Positions 26,182-35,187 of a stretch of DNA of 64,000 bases are shown one piece after another. Source of the stretch: UBA6623 sp965238125 (GTDB lineage Bacteria > Acidobacteriota > Terriglobia > Bryobacterales > UBA6623); NCBI GenBank assembly GCA_965238125.1, contig OZ250179.1, positions 1,426,001 to 1,490,000 on the forward strand. The letters run 5' to 3'. The notes beneath the pieces were generated by a model. It saw only the letters and a program-made list of their open reading frames with translations, was not told the DNA's origin and searched no databases. Both the position numbers and the translations under genes were made by a program. Position 1 is the first letter of the stretch. Each line of letters begins with the position of its first letter.

Positions 26182-27480
26182 ATGGCTGACCTTGCCCCGG
26201 ATCGACTGCGTTGGGAGCTGACTACCGTCGCATGCATGTACGGCGGCTACGCGGGACTGGTCCTCTGCCGGACCACGGTTTCGATCGCATCTCCGGAGAT
26301 GATCAACGACGCTGCTCTCGGTTTGGATGAGAGCGGATTTGGCGCCCTGCTGGGCTGGGGAGCCGCGGGCGCCCTTGCTGGAAAGTTGCTCAATGGGGCA
26401 TTGGCGGACGTCCTCGGCGGCCGCCGGCTGTTCTTGCTCGCGATGTCCCTAATGGGCGCCGCAACCGTGATGTTCGGCGCGTCCTCGGCACACGTCCTGT
26501 TCATGCTGATGAACTTTCTGGCCCAACTGACGAAGGCAGCCGGTTGGCCCGCGATGGCCAAGATCATCGGCGCCTGGTTCGACGCTGCCAGGCATGGGCG
26601 GGTCTGGGGTGTCATTTCGACAAGTTCGCGGGCCGGCAGCGTGGTCTCCAGCTTCTTCCTGGGCGGGCTGTTGGTGTATCTGCCCTGGCGCTCGCTATTC
26701 TACGCGGCCGGGGTGGTCACCGCGCTGATCGTGGGGCTCAACTTCATCTTGCTCAAGGACAGCCCGGCCCAAGTCGGTTTGGCGCCGTCTGGTCCAGAAC
26801 CCACGCAAGGCGGGGAGCCGTGGTTGGAGTTGTTGTCCTGGGAGAAGACCCTGGGGGCGGCATTGATCCACTTCGCGAAGAATCGACGCGTCCAGCTGAT
26901 CTGCTTGGCCATGATGGCGATGACGATCCAAATGGAGTTTCTCAGCTTCCTGCCTCTGTATTTTCAGCAGAACTTCGCCATCGAATCGGGACCGGCAGGC
27001 ATGGCTTCCGCAGCCTTTCCGGCCGGATCATTCATCTCGGTGCTGGCTGGAGGCCTGCTCTACGACAAGCTGACCACGGCCGGCCGGATACGTCTATTGG
27101 GTGGCCTGCTGGCGGTCGGGCTGGCATCCATTGCCTTGATTCGCTTCATGCCGGAACTGCGGTTGAGCTCGTCGACCGGGTTGGGTGTCTCCGTGGGTGC
27201 GACCTTCATCTTCGGACTAGCGGTATCGCCTGCCTATTACATTCCCATGAGTGTGTTCTCCATTCAGTTTGGGCGCGCGCGATCGGGGGTGCTGATCGGT
27301 CTAATCGATGCGTTCGGCTATGGCGCCACCATGGTCTTTGCTCCCCTGGCCGGCACCGTGATCAGGGACCAGGGATGGCCGGCGTTCCTCACGATTCTCG
27401 TAGTCATCTCCGCTATCGCACTGTCGTTCGCCACGGCGTTTCTGATCGGGGAGCATCGCGTCAGCTCCCTTGCCCATTGA
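26182..27480 (+). CDS. MFS transporter, organophosphate:phosphate antiporter-like
   Basis: 432 residues with about 12 membrane helices. The start GGYAGLVLCRTTVSIASPEM and the loop GKLLNGALADVLGGRR match the OPA (GlpT/UhpT) branch of the major facilitator superfamily, which swaps sugar or glycerol phosphates for phosphate. Substrate is unknown. ATG 26182. It stands alone within the IS-rich region, with no truncation, and is convergent with the methyltransferase-like gene 41 bp away. Confidence 0.82.
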   Translation: MADLAPDRLRWELTTVACMYGGYAGLVLCRTTVSIASPEMINDAALGLDESGFGALLGWGAAGALAGKLLNGALADVLGGRRLFLLAMSLMGAATVMFGASSAHVLFMLMNFLAQLTKAAGWPAMAKIIGAWFDAARHGRVWGVISTSSRAGSVVSSFFLGGLLVYLPWRSLFYAAGVVTALIVGLNFILLKDSPAQVGLAPSGPEPTQGGEPWLELLSWEKTLGAALIHFAKNRRVQLICLAMMAMTIQMEFLSFLPLYFQQNFAIESGPAGMASAAFPAGSFISVLAGGLLYDKLTTAGRIRLLGGLLAVGLASIALIRFMPELRLSSSTGLGVSVGATFIFGLAVSPAYYIPMSVFSIQFGRARSGVLIGLIDAFGYGATMVFAPLAGTVIRDQGWPAFLTILVVISAIALSFATAFLIGEHRVSSLAH

Positions 27481-27521
27481 ATTGGCGCCTCTGTTTTCAC
27501 AAAACGCGACACCTGTCTCGC

Positions 27522-28148
27522 CTAGCTGCCCGTCGAACGGGGTTTGCCCTGTCGGCGTACCCGAGGGAAGAACTTCCCCGTGCGATCCCTGTAGGTTCGA
27601 TACTCGTCGCCGAAGCGTTCGACCAGCTTCTCTTGTTCCGTCCGTGTACGGACGACGATGAGGGCGACCGTCAATCCACCGGTCAGGGCCAAGAACCAGT
27701 TGGCGGCGACGAGGGAATTGGCAATGACTGCCAGTGCGGTTGCCACATAGAACGGATGGCGGACCCACTGATAAGGGCCGGTCGTGACCAGCGTGTGCTC
27801 CGCCCTCGTTACGACGGTGTCGGTGAGATTGGCGCCGAGACTGCGGAATACCCAGATCAGCAGCAGGGCGGCACTCACGCCAATACCGACGCCGGACCAA
27901 CGGAGCCAGAGCGGAAGCCCAACCTGCGACCAGCTTATCCAGGCCGGGTCAATAACGTAGGCCAAGAGCCCGAGCATCCCCGCCAGACCGATGGGCCGCA
28001 GAGTGACGAGGATGAAGATGCCTTCCTGTCGTCGATCGAGTCGTTCGCCGCTTGCCTGCGATTTCAGTCGGTGGTAGATGCCGATTGGACATACGGTGAC
28101 CAATCCCAAGATCAGGATGAGTCGGAAGACCTGCTCGTCGTTCATCAT
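27522..28148 (-). CDS. Isoprenylcysteine-methyltransferase-like membrane enzyme
   Basis: About 208 residues from ATG 28148 (or ATG 28145); a longer frame opens at 28220. Five hydrophobic segments are predicted. The C-terminal block VTTGPYQWVRHPFYVAT with LVERFGDEYRTYRDRTGKFFP is the S-adenosylmethionine-binding signature of the ICMT/PEMT-like membrane methyltransferases. The acceptor in bacteria is usually unknown. Confidence 0.75.
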   Translation of the reverse strand: MMNDEQVFRLILILGLVTVCPIGIYHRLKSQASGERLDRRQEGIFILVTLRPIGLAGMLGLLAYVIDPAWISWSQVGLPLWLRWSGVGIGVSAALLLIWVFRSLGANLTDTVVTRAEHTLVTTGPYQWVRHPFYVATALAVIANSLVAANWFLALTGGLTVALIVVRTRTEQEKLVERFGDEYRTYRDRTGKFFPRVRRQGKPRSTGS

Positions 28149-28602
28149 GGAACCCGGCGCTCTCGGATCGTACCAAAATAGGCGCGCACTCAAGAGGCAC
28201 TCGTCACGCCAGTCCGGCAAGAATCCGGGCGGCCGTTTTGCGCGCTCGCTCTGTCAGACGCCCCTGTCGCCGCTCTGTCGCCTTCCACCAGGAAAAGCGA
28301 CGGCACCGCTTTCCGGACGCCGTTTTAGACGAAGCTCCGACGCATTTTGGGCCGCGGACAAGACGACCGCGAAAACGCCAAGGCCACCGTAAAGTCGATC
28401 TGGGAGCGTCGTTTCCGCCGCCTCTGAACGGCGCGCCCGGCGCAACAACACCCAAAAAGACCGGATCGTTAATAACCCCAATGTATTGAGCGCGGACGGA
28501 ATATTTGCGCTGGATAAACATCCTTCGAGCCGACCCCCAGCTATCCCAGGTCAAAAAGCCGGCGCCAACTGAAATGATATGCTGCGACTATCCGCTTTTC
28601 TC
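28149..28602. other. Intergenic region
   Basis: About 450 bp with open frames on both strands but no recognisable protein. A TGATATGCT motif at about 28575-28583 may be the -10 of the haemoglobin gene. Confidence 0.35.
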
Positions 28603-28974
28603 ATGCCTCGATCCCTTCACGAGATGATCGGCGACGACGGTTTCACCCGTCTTATCGGCGCTTTTTACCGCCAGATTCCCGAGGACGATATCCTTGGTCC
28701 GATCTATCCCGCCGATGATCTGGCCGGGGCCGAGCAGCGGCTGCGGGATTTCCTGATCTTTCGTTTCGGCGGCTCGAAGCAATACATCGAGCAGCGGGGT
28801 CACCCCCGACTCCGGCAGCGACACCTCCCCTTCCCGGTCGATCAGCGCGCCCGAGATCGCTGGGTGGCGCTGATGGAACGGGCGCTCGCCGAGACCCAGT
28901 TGCCCGCGCAAGCCGAGCAGATGCTTCGCGAGTTCTTCAGCGACACCGCCACGTTCATGATGAACCGGCGATAG
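28603..28974 (+). CDS. Truncated haemoglobin, group II (trHbO-like)
   Basis: 123 residues from ATG 28603; ATG 28579 would add 8, but lies within the likely -10. The globin core reads GDDGFTRLIGAFYRQIPEDD, then LRDFLIFRFGG, then the proximal-histidine region GHPRLRQRHLPFPV, matching the group II pattern GHPRLRxRHxPF. Such globins bind oxygen or NO and are often linked to oxidative or nitrosative stress. The gene stands alone. Confidence 0.85.
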   Translation: MPRSLHEMIGDDGFTRLIGAFYRQIPEDDILGPIYPADDLAGAEQRLRDFLIFRFGGSKQYIEQRGHPRLRQRHLPFPVDQRARDRWVALMERALAETQLPAQAEQMLREFFSDTATFMMNRR

Positions 28975-29066
28975 CGATTTCGCGCTCAAACCGCCGCCCG
29001 CCGTCTTCGTACTTCCCGTCAGGCCGAGATGCGGCGACCCGGCCTGCTCTGGCCGCGGCCCCGAGC

Positions 29067-29240
29067 GTGCGCCGGCTCGAGCGTGCCGACGAAGACGAGG
29101 TCGACATCCACGAAGGCCTGGAAAGCACGCTGACGCTCATTCGTTGGCGACGTGCCTCGCTGGTTCAATGTTATCCAAGCTGGCTGAACCAGGTGTACAT
29201 GAACCTGCTGGTGAACGCGGAAGGGCGGCGGGCACGAGTT
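29067..29240 (+). pseudogene. Sensor histidine kinase remnant
   Basis: Two short pieces of a histidine kinase lie in one frame: DIHEGLESTLTLI, which normally follows the H-box, and CYPSWLNQVYMNLLVNAEG, the N-box that starts the ATPase domain. The 15-20 residues usually between them are replaced by a short junction, and neither the phosphorylatable histidine nor the G-boxes remain. Confidence 0.6.
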
Positions 29241-29461
29241 CCGGGATGGTGGTTCGCTGAGCCAGTTGGAATTGATATGCTCGCCTGGTATGCCCAACCG
29301 TGATACCGAGAAGGGCCGGCAGTACCATGAGCGCACAAAGCCCTCCTCTTGGAGCATCCGCAATAATCCTCATTTTCTCGACTGGCCCAACCAGCCTGTG
29401 CCATTCAAGTGCATAAAAGTTTTCTTTGGGAGACTACTCGTCTGATCTTAGGAGGATAGAT

Positions 29462-29764
29462 ATGAAAAAAGTTGCGATTCTGATGATGCTGCTGACGCTC
29501 GTGGCCGGTACAGCTCTGGCTGGTGAAATGGTCGGCTGGATTTCCGATGCGAAGTGCGGCGCCAACGGCGCGAAAGAAGCCCATGCCGGCTGCGCCAAGA
29601 AGTGCGTCGAGGGCGGACAAGCCATGGTATTCGTGAACGATGCCGACAAGAGCGTCTACACGATTGCCAATCAGGATGCCGCCAAAGGGCACGAAGGCCA
29701 CAAAGTCACCGTGACCGGCAAAATCGACGGCGACAGCATCCACATTGATTCGCTGAAGATGTAG
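29462..29764 (+). CDS. Small secreted protein (DUF5818-like)
   Basis: 100 residues from ATG 29462, with AGGAGG 7 nt upstream. A clear signal peptide (MKKVAILMMLLTLVAGTALA) precedes WISDAKCGANGAKEAHAGCAKKC, three cysteines, and an OB-like end (GHKVTVTGKIDGDSIHIDSL). Similar small exported proteins with a SD-x-KCG start are frequent in Acidobacteriota; the function is unknown. Two strong hairpins follow the stop. Confidence 0.78.
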   Translation: MKKVAILMMLLTLVAGTALAGEMVGWISDAKCGANGAKEAHAGCAKKCVEGGQAMVFVNDADKSVYTIANQDAAKGHEGHKVTVTGKIDGDSIHIDSLKM

Positions 29765-29768
29765 AGAC

Positions 29769-29807
29769 TGGTCCCGCGGGGGACCACGGCATTGTCCCGC
29801 GGGGGAC
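29769..29807. terminator. Tandem hairpins after the small secreted gene
   Basis: GGTCCCGCGGGGGACC (29769-29784) and TGTCCCGCGGGGGACA (29792-29807) are two nearly identical palindromes 7 bp apart, 4 bp after the stop. Each forms a short GC stem around GCGG. There is no T-run, so termination could be factor-assisted, or this is a REP-like pair. Confidence 0.5.
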
Positions 29808-29810
29808 ACC

Positions 29811-30252
29811 GCCTTGCAATAGATTTCGAGACGGGGCTGCGCCTTGGTTGCAGGGCGTAGATCCCCGGCCTCGAGCTTCCTCCGCAGTTCCCGATTTTGT
29901 TTGCCGCGAGTCCGTTACATATGTAACCGGCTCATTCTTGCGTACGGGACGTCGTCCGGACTTGCGCTTGGCTTGCCTGTGGCCGCGACGTTCTAACGTC
30001 CTTGGTGCTCGGTCGCTTGCTCGGAACCGGCGAGGGTCGGCAGGTGACGCTCGACCAGACGGCGCAGACGGCGCTCGGCGCCTTCGCGGCGGGCGAACGT
30101 GTTTGCTTGGGAAAGCCCACCTCCCCAAAACAAGGCGTTCCAGCGGCTGCGCGATGGTTGGCGCAGTAGGACGGCATGCATGACGCGGTTCCCGATTCGA
30201 AAGGTGCGGTCTTGGGCCGCCATGGCGGAGAAGTTTCTCCGAGCTCTCTTAG
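29811..30252. other. Intergenic region with 14-bp palindrome
   Basis: About 440 bp without an identifiable gene up to the IS1380 copy. A perfect 14-bp palindrome GTTACATATGTAAC is at 29914-29927, AT-rich against a GC-rich background and so operator-like. Confidence 0.4.
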
Positions 30253-31918
30253 CCAGGATTTCCATTTTGGCCCTGGCACGGTCACAGGATACACCCCCGC
30301 TGCGCCGAATACCACGTCTTTTCGCGCTGAACCCTGCACATCACCTCCGCCGGTAGGCGCCAGGGCTCGTCCGTCCGCTCACAGACGTTGATTGAGCGGA
30401 CTGAACGGCGCTCCGGCCGACACTGCTCCCTGCGAAACCTTTTTGGAGCCAAAAACTGTTGATCCTCGCCCGGGCAACGCTACCCACCCGGCACAGGCAG
30501 CGCCCAGATCCTATGCAGCATGTCACCGAACAGCCGCCGGTTCAGATGCCCCTCCGCCAGCAGCAACCAGTAGTAGCGAGCATGCTTGACCAGCCGACCG
30601 CCGGTCTTCATCAACCTGTGTTGCAAACTCGTTAGCGACCAGCTTTTGATTCGCTGCGGCAGCCCTAGCCGCCGCCACAGGTTGCCCAGGTTGTAGGCCG
30701 GCACGCTGAGTTGCAGCCGTACCTCGTTGGCTCGGAAGCGGTGACACGACAAGCGGGTCCAGTGCGTGGCCTGTTTGCCTTCTTTGATCCACTGCTCCGC
30801 CGTGCCGCGCTTGTTGTAGAACCGCACGACCGAGCGGCTCGGCAAGCTCATGCTCGTCACGACAAATCCGACGCGCGGGAATAGTTCGCCCGGGTGATGC
30901 TCGACCTTGGCGACAACTCGCCTTGCCTTCGACCAGCTCTCGGCCTGATAGCGAAAACTCTTGTAGCGCACTAGGGGCTTGGCGTTCGGCCTGCCCGGTG
31001 GCCGAAACAGGATGTCCTCGATCTCCAGCTCCAGGCTCTTGTTCGCCGGGATGCGAATCACGTAGTCCACGCCGCGCTCCTCCATCGCCTCGTAGATCTC
31101 GGGCTTGGCGAAGGCGGCGTCGGCGCGGAACGTCACCTGTTTGCCCTCCGCCTGTTGTCGTTCGATCTCCGGCAGTAGCAGCTCGTCCCAGTCCTCGGCG
31201 CTGTGCACGTTGCCGGGACGCAGCTTCGTGCCTAGGCAGTCGCCGTGCTGGTTGAACAGCAACAGCGGGTGATAGCAGAGGGACTCAAAATGGCCGTTGT
31301 AGGCACTGCCTTCCTGTTGGCCGTGGACGGGGCTCTCCGTGGAGTCCATGTCGAGCACCACGCGGTCTGAACCGTCGGGAGCTTCGGCTTGCGCGACCAG
31401 CTCCCGGTTCACTGCCATCAGCCCCAGCAAGTTCTCTTCGCTCGCCAGCATCTCCGTCTCGAAGCCATGCAGCGTCGAGGTCAAGGCTGCTCCGCGATCC
31501 CAGTTCCTCTTCGAGCCGATCAAGCGAAAGGTCGGATCGGCGGATACTCGAACGGCGTCATTGAGGTCCTCGTAGCCAGCGAGTCGGCTGTAGACCGACT
31601 GCCGCAGCAGATCGGCCAGCGCGAACTTCTTGTTCAAGCCTTGTCGCGAGTCGCTGAGATGCTCGTCGATCAGCTTCCCGAGTCCGAGTCGTTCATCCAG
31701 TTCGCGAACGAGAATCAGACCGCCATCCGAGGTGACTCGCGATCCTTGGAAATCGACTTTGAGAAATCCATTGAACGTGAGCTGAAACGGCTTGTTTTCT
31801 TTTTCACCCATCGGGTGTTGACCTCCATGGCGTCCTTATCGGGCTCTAGCCCCTATCAATAAAGACGCTGAAGGTCGCTGGATGGTCTGAAGCTCATACA
31901 TCAAATTGAAAATGCGGG
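30253..31918 (-). mobile_element. IS1380-family element, copy 2 (1666 bp)
   Basis: Nearly identical to copy 1 along its full length and in the same orientation; ends CCAGGATTTCCATTTTGG and (inward) CCCGCATTTTCAATTTGA. Flanks are CTTAG at the left and TGAAA at the right, so no direct target duplication. The TTTTTGG/CCAAAAA stem after the transposase is kept. Confidence 0.88.
30480..31811 (-). CDS. IS1380-family transposase, intact
   Basis: 443 residues, ATG 31811. DDE residues lie in LDMDSTESPVHG, FRADAAFAKPEIYEA and AEQWIKEGKQATHW. The frame is complete to the WALPVPGG end, unlike copy 1. This is the likely source of any transposition by the copies in this window. A few substitutions separate it from copy 1 (for example Thr for Ala in CLGTKLRP). 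Confidence 0.92.
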   Translation of the reverse strand: MGEKENKPFQLTFNGFLKVDFQGSRVTSDGGLILVRELDERLGLGKLIDEHLSDSRQGLNKKFALADLLRQSVYSRLAGYEDLNDAVRVSADPTFRLIGSKRNWDRGAALTSTLHGFETEMLASEENLLGLMAVNRELVAQAEAPDGSDRVVLDMDSTESPVHGQQEGSAYNGHFESLCYHPLLLFNQHGDCLGTKLRPGNVHSAEDWDELLLPEIERQQAEGKQVTFRADAAFAKPEIYEAMEERGVDYVIRIPANKSLELEIEDILFRPPGRPNAKPLVRYKSFRYQAESWSKARRVVAKVEHHPGELFPRVGFVVTSMSLPSRSVVRFYNKRGTAEQWIKEGKQATHWTRLSCHRFRANEVRLQLSVPAYNLGNLWRRLGLPQRIKSWSLTSLQHRLMKTGGRLVKHARYYWLLLAEGHLNRRLFGDMLHRIWALPVPGG

Positions 31919-32014
31919 TGAAAAACTAGAAGAACCAAGGCGTTAGCTCTGTTCAAAAAATTGAACACAGCGACAACGGTCGATTCCGCGCGGCAGTTGT
32001 GACATGCTGAGTCG

Positions 32015-32624
32015 ATGGACGGAACCGAATACTTGTTCGTTGACGGCGCTTATCTCAAAGTCATTCACAACAGAGCGACGCGACTTGTTCGGAGCCGACG
32101 CCGGAATCGACTTCGGAGCCGTCAAAAGTCACTTCGGAGCGCTGAAAGCTTTCTACTACGACTGCGCCGAAGTGCCCAAAAAGGACGAAACCAGCGAGCA
32201 GTTCGAATCCCGTACTGATGCGCAAAGGCGACTATTCAACCAGATCCGCTCTCTGCCCGGTTTTCACGTCCGCTTAGGCACGCTCTCCGGCAAAGCCGGT
32301 AAGACACGCCAAAAAGAAGTAGACGTCTTGCTGGCCGTTGACATGCTGACACACACCTTCTACAAGAACATGGCGAGAGCAACGTTGTTGGCGGGCGACC
32401 TGGACTTCAGACCGATTGTCGAATCCTTGGTGCGCTTAGGCGCCTACGTCCGCGTGGCGTACGAGCCAGCTTCGGCATCTCAGGATCTTTGCACGGCAGC
32501 AGATGAAGGTGTGCCCAGAAACATCGACGATCTTTGGGAGTGGAGCGACCTCGAATTCCGTCGGCACCACAAGATCCCCATCTCCGAAAATGGGGGGATC
32601 CAGCCGGAATCTAGGACGTTTTAA
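32015..32624 (+). pseudogene. NYN-domain (PIN-like) ribonuclease gene with a frameshift
   Basis: ATG 32015 begins DGTEYLFVDGAYLKVIHN, the usual NYN start with the first acidic residue. One extra base at about 32072 moves the rest into another frame: ERRDLFGADAGIDFG, then QKEVDVLLAVDMLTHTFYKN and LLAGDLDFRPIVESLVRLG, which hold the other acidic residues of the nuclease site. If corrected, the protein is about 203 residues and complete. Relatives are Mg-dependent RNA nucleases. It lies just right of IS1380 copy 2. A sequencing error cannot be excluded. Confidence 0.78.
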
Positions 32625-33312
32625 AACTGGGCCGTTTCGGTTCAGCGACGGTAAAGTTATGCCGACCCGGACTGTGCTTCTTTGAAGGGTTGCCTATAGA
32701 AACGTACGGGGCCAATCTTCTATGGGTGCGGCACAGTGACTTGACTCTACTAGAAAGATATGTGGGGATGCGATACAGGGAGACAGTCTGGGAACAATGA
32801 AGCGGTCTGCGCTCTGAGAAGCTCCCGCCCCTTGCACAGCCGCTCTGAGCCGCGTATAGTGGGAAGCGCCCCGGCAAGGTGATCACACACCCCGCCGGGA
32901 CTTCCGCCACACGAGGGGTCCCTTCGTGCACTAGCCCAACCATTATCGCCCACCGACGCGCCAACGCATCCCGGTAACCGTCCAGAAATTCACTGCCAAG
33001 TTTCCAACAGGACACCCCTGGAGTCTGACTCTAGAAACAGGTGATCTTGTGCTCGGAGGAGTGGTGTCTCTGGGGCAACTGGACCAAGACTTACGAGCTT
33101 TTGAAGAGAAGATTCTGCGGGAGGAAGAGGAAATCGCGAATTGTTGATTCGGTGAGGACTCCTAGCGGCGCTCGCCCGTCGCGGGCTGGAGAAGCCAGCA
33201 AGCGCAGCGTGGCGATGAAGGGCCGACTCAGGGAAGGGGAAGAACCGCAGCAATGACGACCAGGGGTTGCAAGCGGTATACGGCTTACGCGGGGACTCGA
33301 CGACTTTCAGCG
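32625..33312. other. Non-coding stretch
   Basis: About 690 bp with a lower GC content than the neighbours and no credible gene. Open frames on both strands lack recognisable content or a ribosome-binding site. Confidence 0.4.
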
Positions 33313-33726
33313 CTACCCTTCAACCGTCCTTCCCCGCAACCGTTCCTGCTCCTCGGCCACCCGCGCCGCCGCCTGCAACTGCGAGCCTTCCCAGTGCACA
33401 TGCTCGTGCTTCTCCATGTGAACGTGGGTGTGCTGCTCGGCCATCTGCTTCGACTCCTGCGCCGCCAGCTTGACCAGCGTTTCCAAAATCCGCGCCCGAG
33501 TCCGAATCGGCACGCGCGGCACCAGCTCCACCAACTCCTTGAGCGCCAGCGTTCCGGTCACCAGCAGCCGTTGCCGCATCTCGTTCTCGCCCGGCTCCCC
33601 GCCCTGCCGAAGCAATCCCAGCGCTTTTTCCACCTGATCCGCCAAGTTCTTCGCCCTCCCTCCCGGCGTTTTCGTCGCGGGCGCCTCGTTCACTTCGTCT
33701 TCAAGGTTGACTTCCATGGACCCCAT
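33313..33726 (-). CDS. Hypothetical protein with histidine-rich motif
   Basis: 137 residues from ATG 33726, or ATG 33717. The composition is helical and charged; QVEKALGLLRQGGEPGENEM and KELVELVPRVPIRTRARIL look like helices. A striking HTHVHMEKHEHVHW cluster holds six histidines in 13 residues and might bind metal. No family is recognised, and the ribosome-binding site is weak. The opposite strand also carries a long open frame, but its composition is unlike a protein. Confidence 0.45.
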   Translation of the reverse strand: MGSMEVNLEDEVNEAPATKTPGGRAKNLADQVEKALGLLRQGGEPGENEMRQRLLVTGTLALKELVELVPRVPIRTRARILETLVKLAAQESKQMAEQHTHVHMEKHEHVHWEGSQLQAAARVAEEQERLRGRTVEG

Positions 33727-34228
33727 TCTAGTTCAGATTCCGAGCCGTTCATCTCGTCAACCACCAGAAGCCGGCGCGCCTTGCAACCGAAACACGTCAA
33801 ACTGAAGCACCCCCAAGCAGCACGAGCATCATCATCGGCACGTGCATGTGGCTGGCTTGCGGGAAGCGGCGGCAGCGGCGCAACGCTCCTATTCCCCCGG
33901 CCTTACCGTCTCCGAATCCGGCAACCGCGCAAAAGGTTTGGTCTGGGGAGCGGTGATGTTGCTAGCTGGAGTCGCTTACGTACGGATGGTTACGGTGAAG
34001 CATTTCTGGACGTGATGGCGTCGGTGTATCCCGGCTACGACGCGACATCCAACTTCGGTGATGTCATTGTGCGCACGTTGTAGAAACCCAATCGCAGTCT
34101 TTGGGAGTGCTGTCACCATGTTCGACTGTCCGCCGCTACCCAACCTCTCCCTGCCCGTGCTTCTTGGGAGCCTGAGCAGCCTCGTTAGGGCGCGCATTAG
34201 ATAGGTTACCCGGTGAACACGACGGGGT
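33727..34228. other. Intergenic region
   Basis: About 500 bp without a recognisable gene between the histidine-rich protein and the HU gene. Confidence 0.35.
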
Positions 34229-34543
34229 TTAACCGCTAAACGCCCCTCGGACGCCATGGTCCACAGGGGGCCCGTTGATCAACTCCAGCAGTCCCTTGCT
34301 GGGCCGGAAATAGGGAACGCGCTTGGGGGGAACTTGAATCTGGCTGCCGGTCTTCGGATTGCGTCCGATGCGTCCTCGGCGCTGGCGCGTACGGAAGCTG
34401 CCGAAACCCCGTAACTGTATTTCGTCGCCTGCTCGAAGCGCCTGGACGATACTGCCCAGGACAGATTCCACAATGAGTTCCGCGGCTCGGCGGGTCACTT
34501 CGGTCACGTGCGAGACTTCTTCGATCAGGTCGGATTTTGTCAT
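34229..34543 (-). CDS. HU/IHF-family DNA-binding protein
   Basis: 104 residues, ATG 34543. MTKSDLIEEVSHVTEVTRRA starts the dimer helices; RGFGSFRTRQRRGRIGRNPKTG is the DNA-binding arm signature, with the intercalating proline expected near NPKTGSQIQVPP. The C-terminus (NGPPVDHGVRGAFSG) extends about 10 residues past the usual end. Homologues bend and compact DNA, and some assist transposition or recombination, which is of interest given the setting, but no specific link is shown. Confidence 0.9.
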   Translation of the reverse strand: MTKSDLIEEVSHVTEVTRRAAELIVESVLGSIVQALRAGDEIQLRGFGSFRTRQRRGRIGRNPKTGSQIQVPPKRVPYFRPSKGLLELINGPPVDHGVRGAFSG

Positions 34544-34797
34544 AACCTTTAGCGGTCGGCGTGGCGGAGGCAGCAGACTGCCGACTGATGTCGCAAGGCA
34601 GCTTCGGATTCGCCGAAGTTCGCCAGTTGACTGTTCGCTTTAGATCTGCCCCGCAAGCTTAATTTGGCTCCTTCGGTACCACGATCCAGAGGCTCTCCAA
34701 ACGCCAGCAGCGCACACGACCACCCATCCCGCCTTCACCGAGCTTGGACAGGATCTTGCAGTGAGAGATCGTCTGGCCAACCATCGACGACTCAATT

Positions 34798-35187
34798 CTA
34801 CTCGGACGGTGGACGCTTTGCGCTAGCCCCGTAAGCGTACAACAAGAGATTCAGGAGACAAACGACGCTCGCCCCTACAATCAACGTCTTCTGGGAAACA
34901 TTCAGATAGATGAGCCGATTCAGGTACGCCGAAATGAAGCTTCCCTCGTACAGACCGAGGCCGGCTTTGTGTCGTAACTCAATCTCCAGACTTGTCAGCG
35001 GGCAGTACCAGTTAAAGATTTCAGTCAGCAACCCATCGACCAATGCCGGTGGGTGCGCCCACTTCAGCCAGGACCACTTCCAAGCCATCAACCCTCCGAA
35101 AATCACAAACAGAATGAACGCGAAGTGAATGGCGACGATGAGATCGGCAGCCCAGCGATAGAGCACTACATGGCCTCGCTCTACCAT
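34798..35187 (-). CDS. DUF2784-family membrane protein
   Basis: About 129 residues from ATG 35187; a longer in-frame extension to 35286 does not look coding. Four hydrophobic segments are predicted. ADLIVAIHFAFILFVIFGG, WYCPLTSLEIELR and YEGSFISAYLNRLIY match the DUF2784 pattern. Function is unknown. It sits between IS1380 copies 2 and 3. Confidence 0.75.
   Translation of the reverse strand: MVERGHVVLYRWAADLIVAIHFAFILFVIFGGLMAWKWSWLKWAHPPALVDGLLTEIFNWYCPLTSLEIELRHKAGLGLYEGSFISAYLNRLIYLNVSQKTLIVGASVVCLLNLLLYAYGASAKRPPSE

Noticed and set aside
26544..28181. 545-codon open frame overlapping the MFS and methyltransferase-like genes
   Set aside because: It is a different frame of two well-supported genes and spans both; the composition is not protein-like.
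28204..28554. 116-codon leftward open frame in the gap before the haemoglobin gene
   Set aside because: Arginine-rich, no ribosome-binding site, no recognised motif; an equally long frame exists on the other strand.
33253..34083. Long rightward open frame rich in Arg, Leu, Pro and His
   Set aside because: It is the opposite strand of the better leftward frame at 33313-33726, has a composition typical of GC-rich antisense reading, and lacks any recognisable domain.
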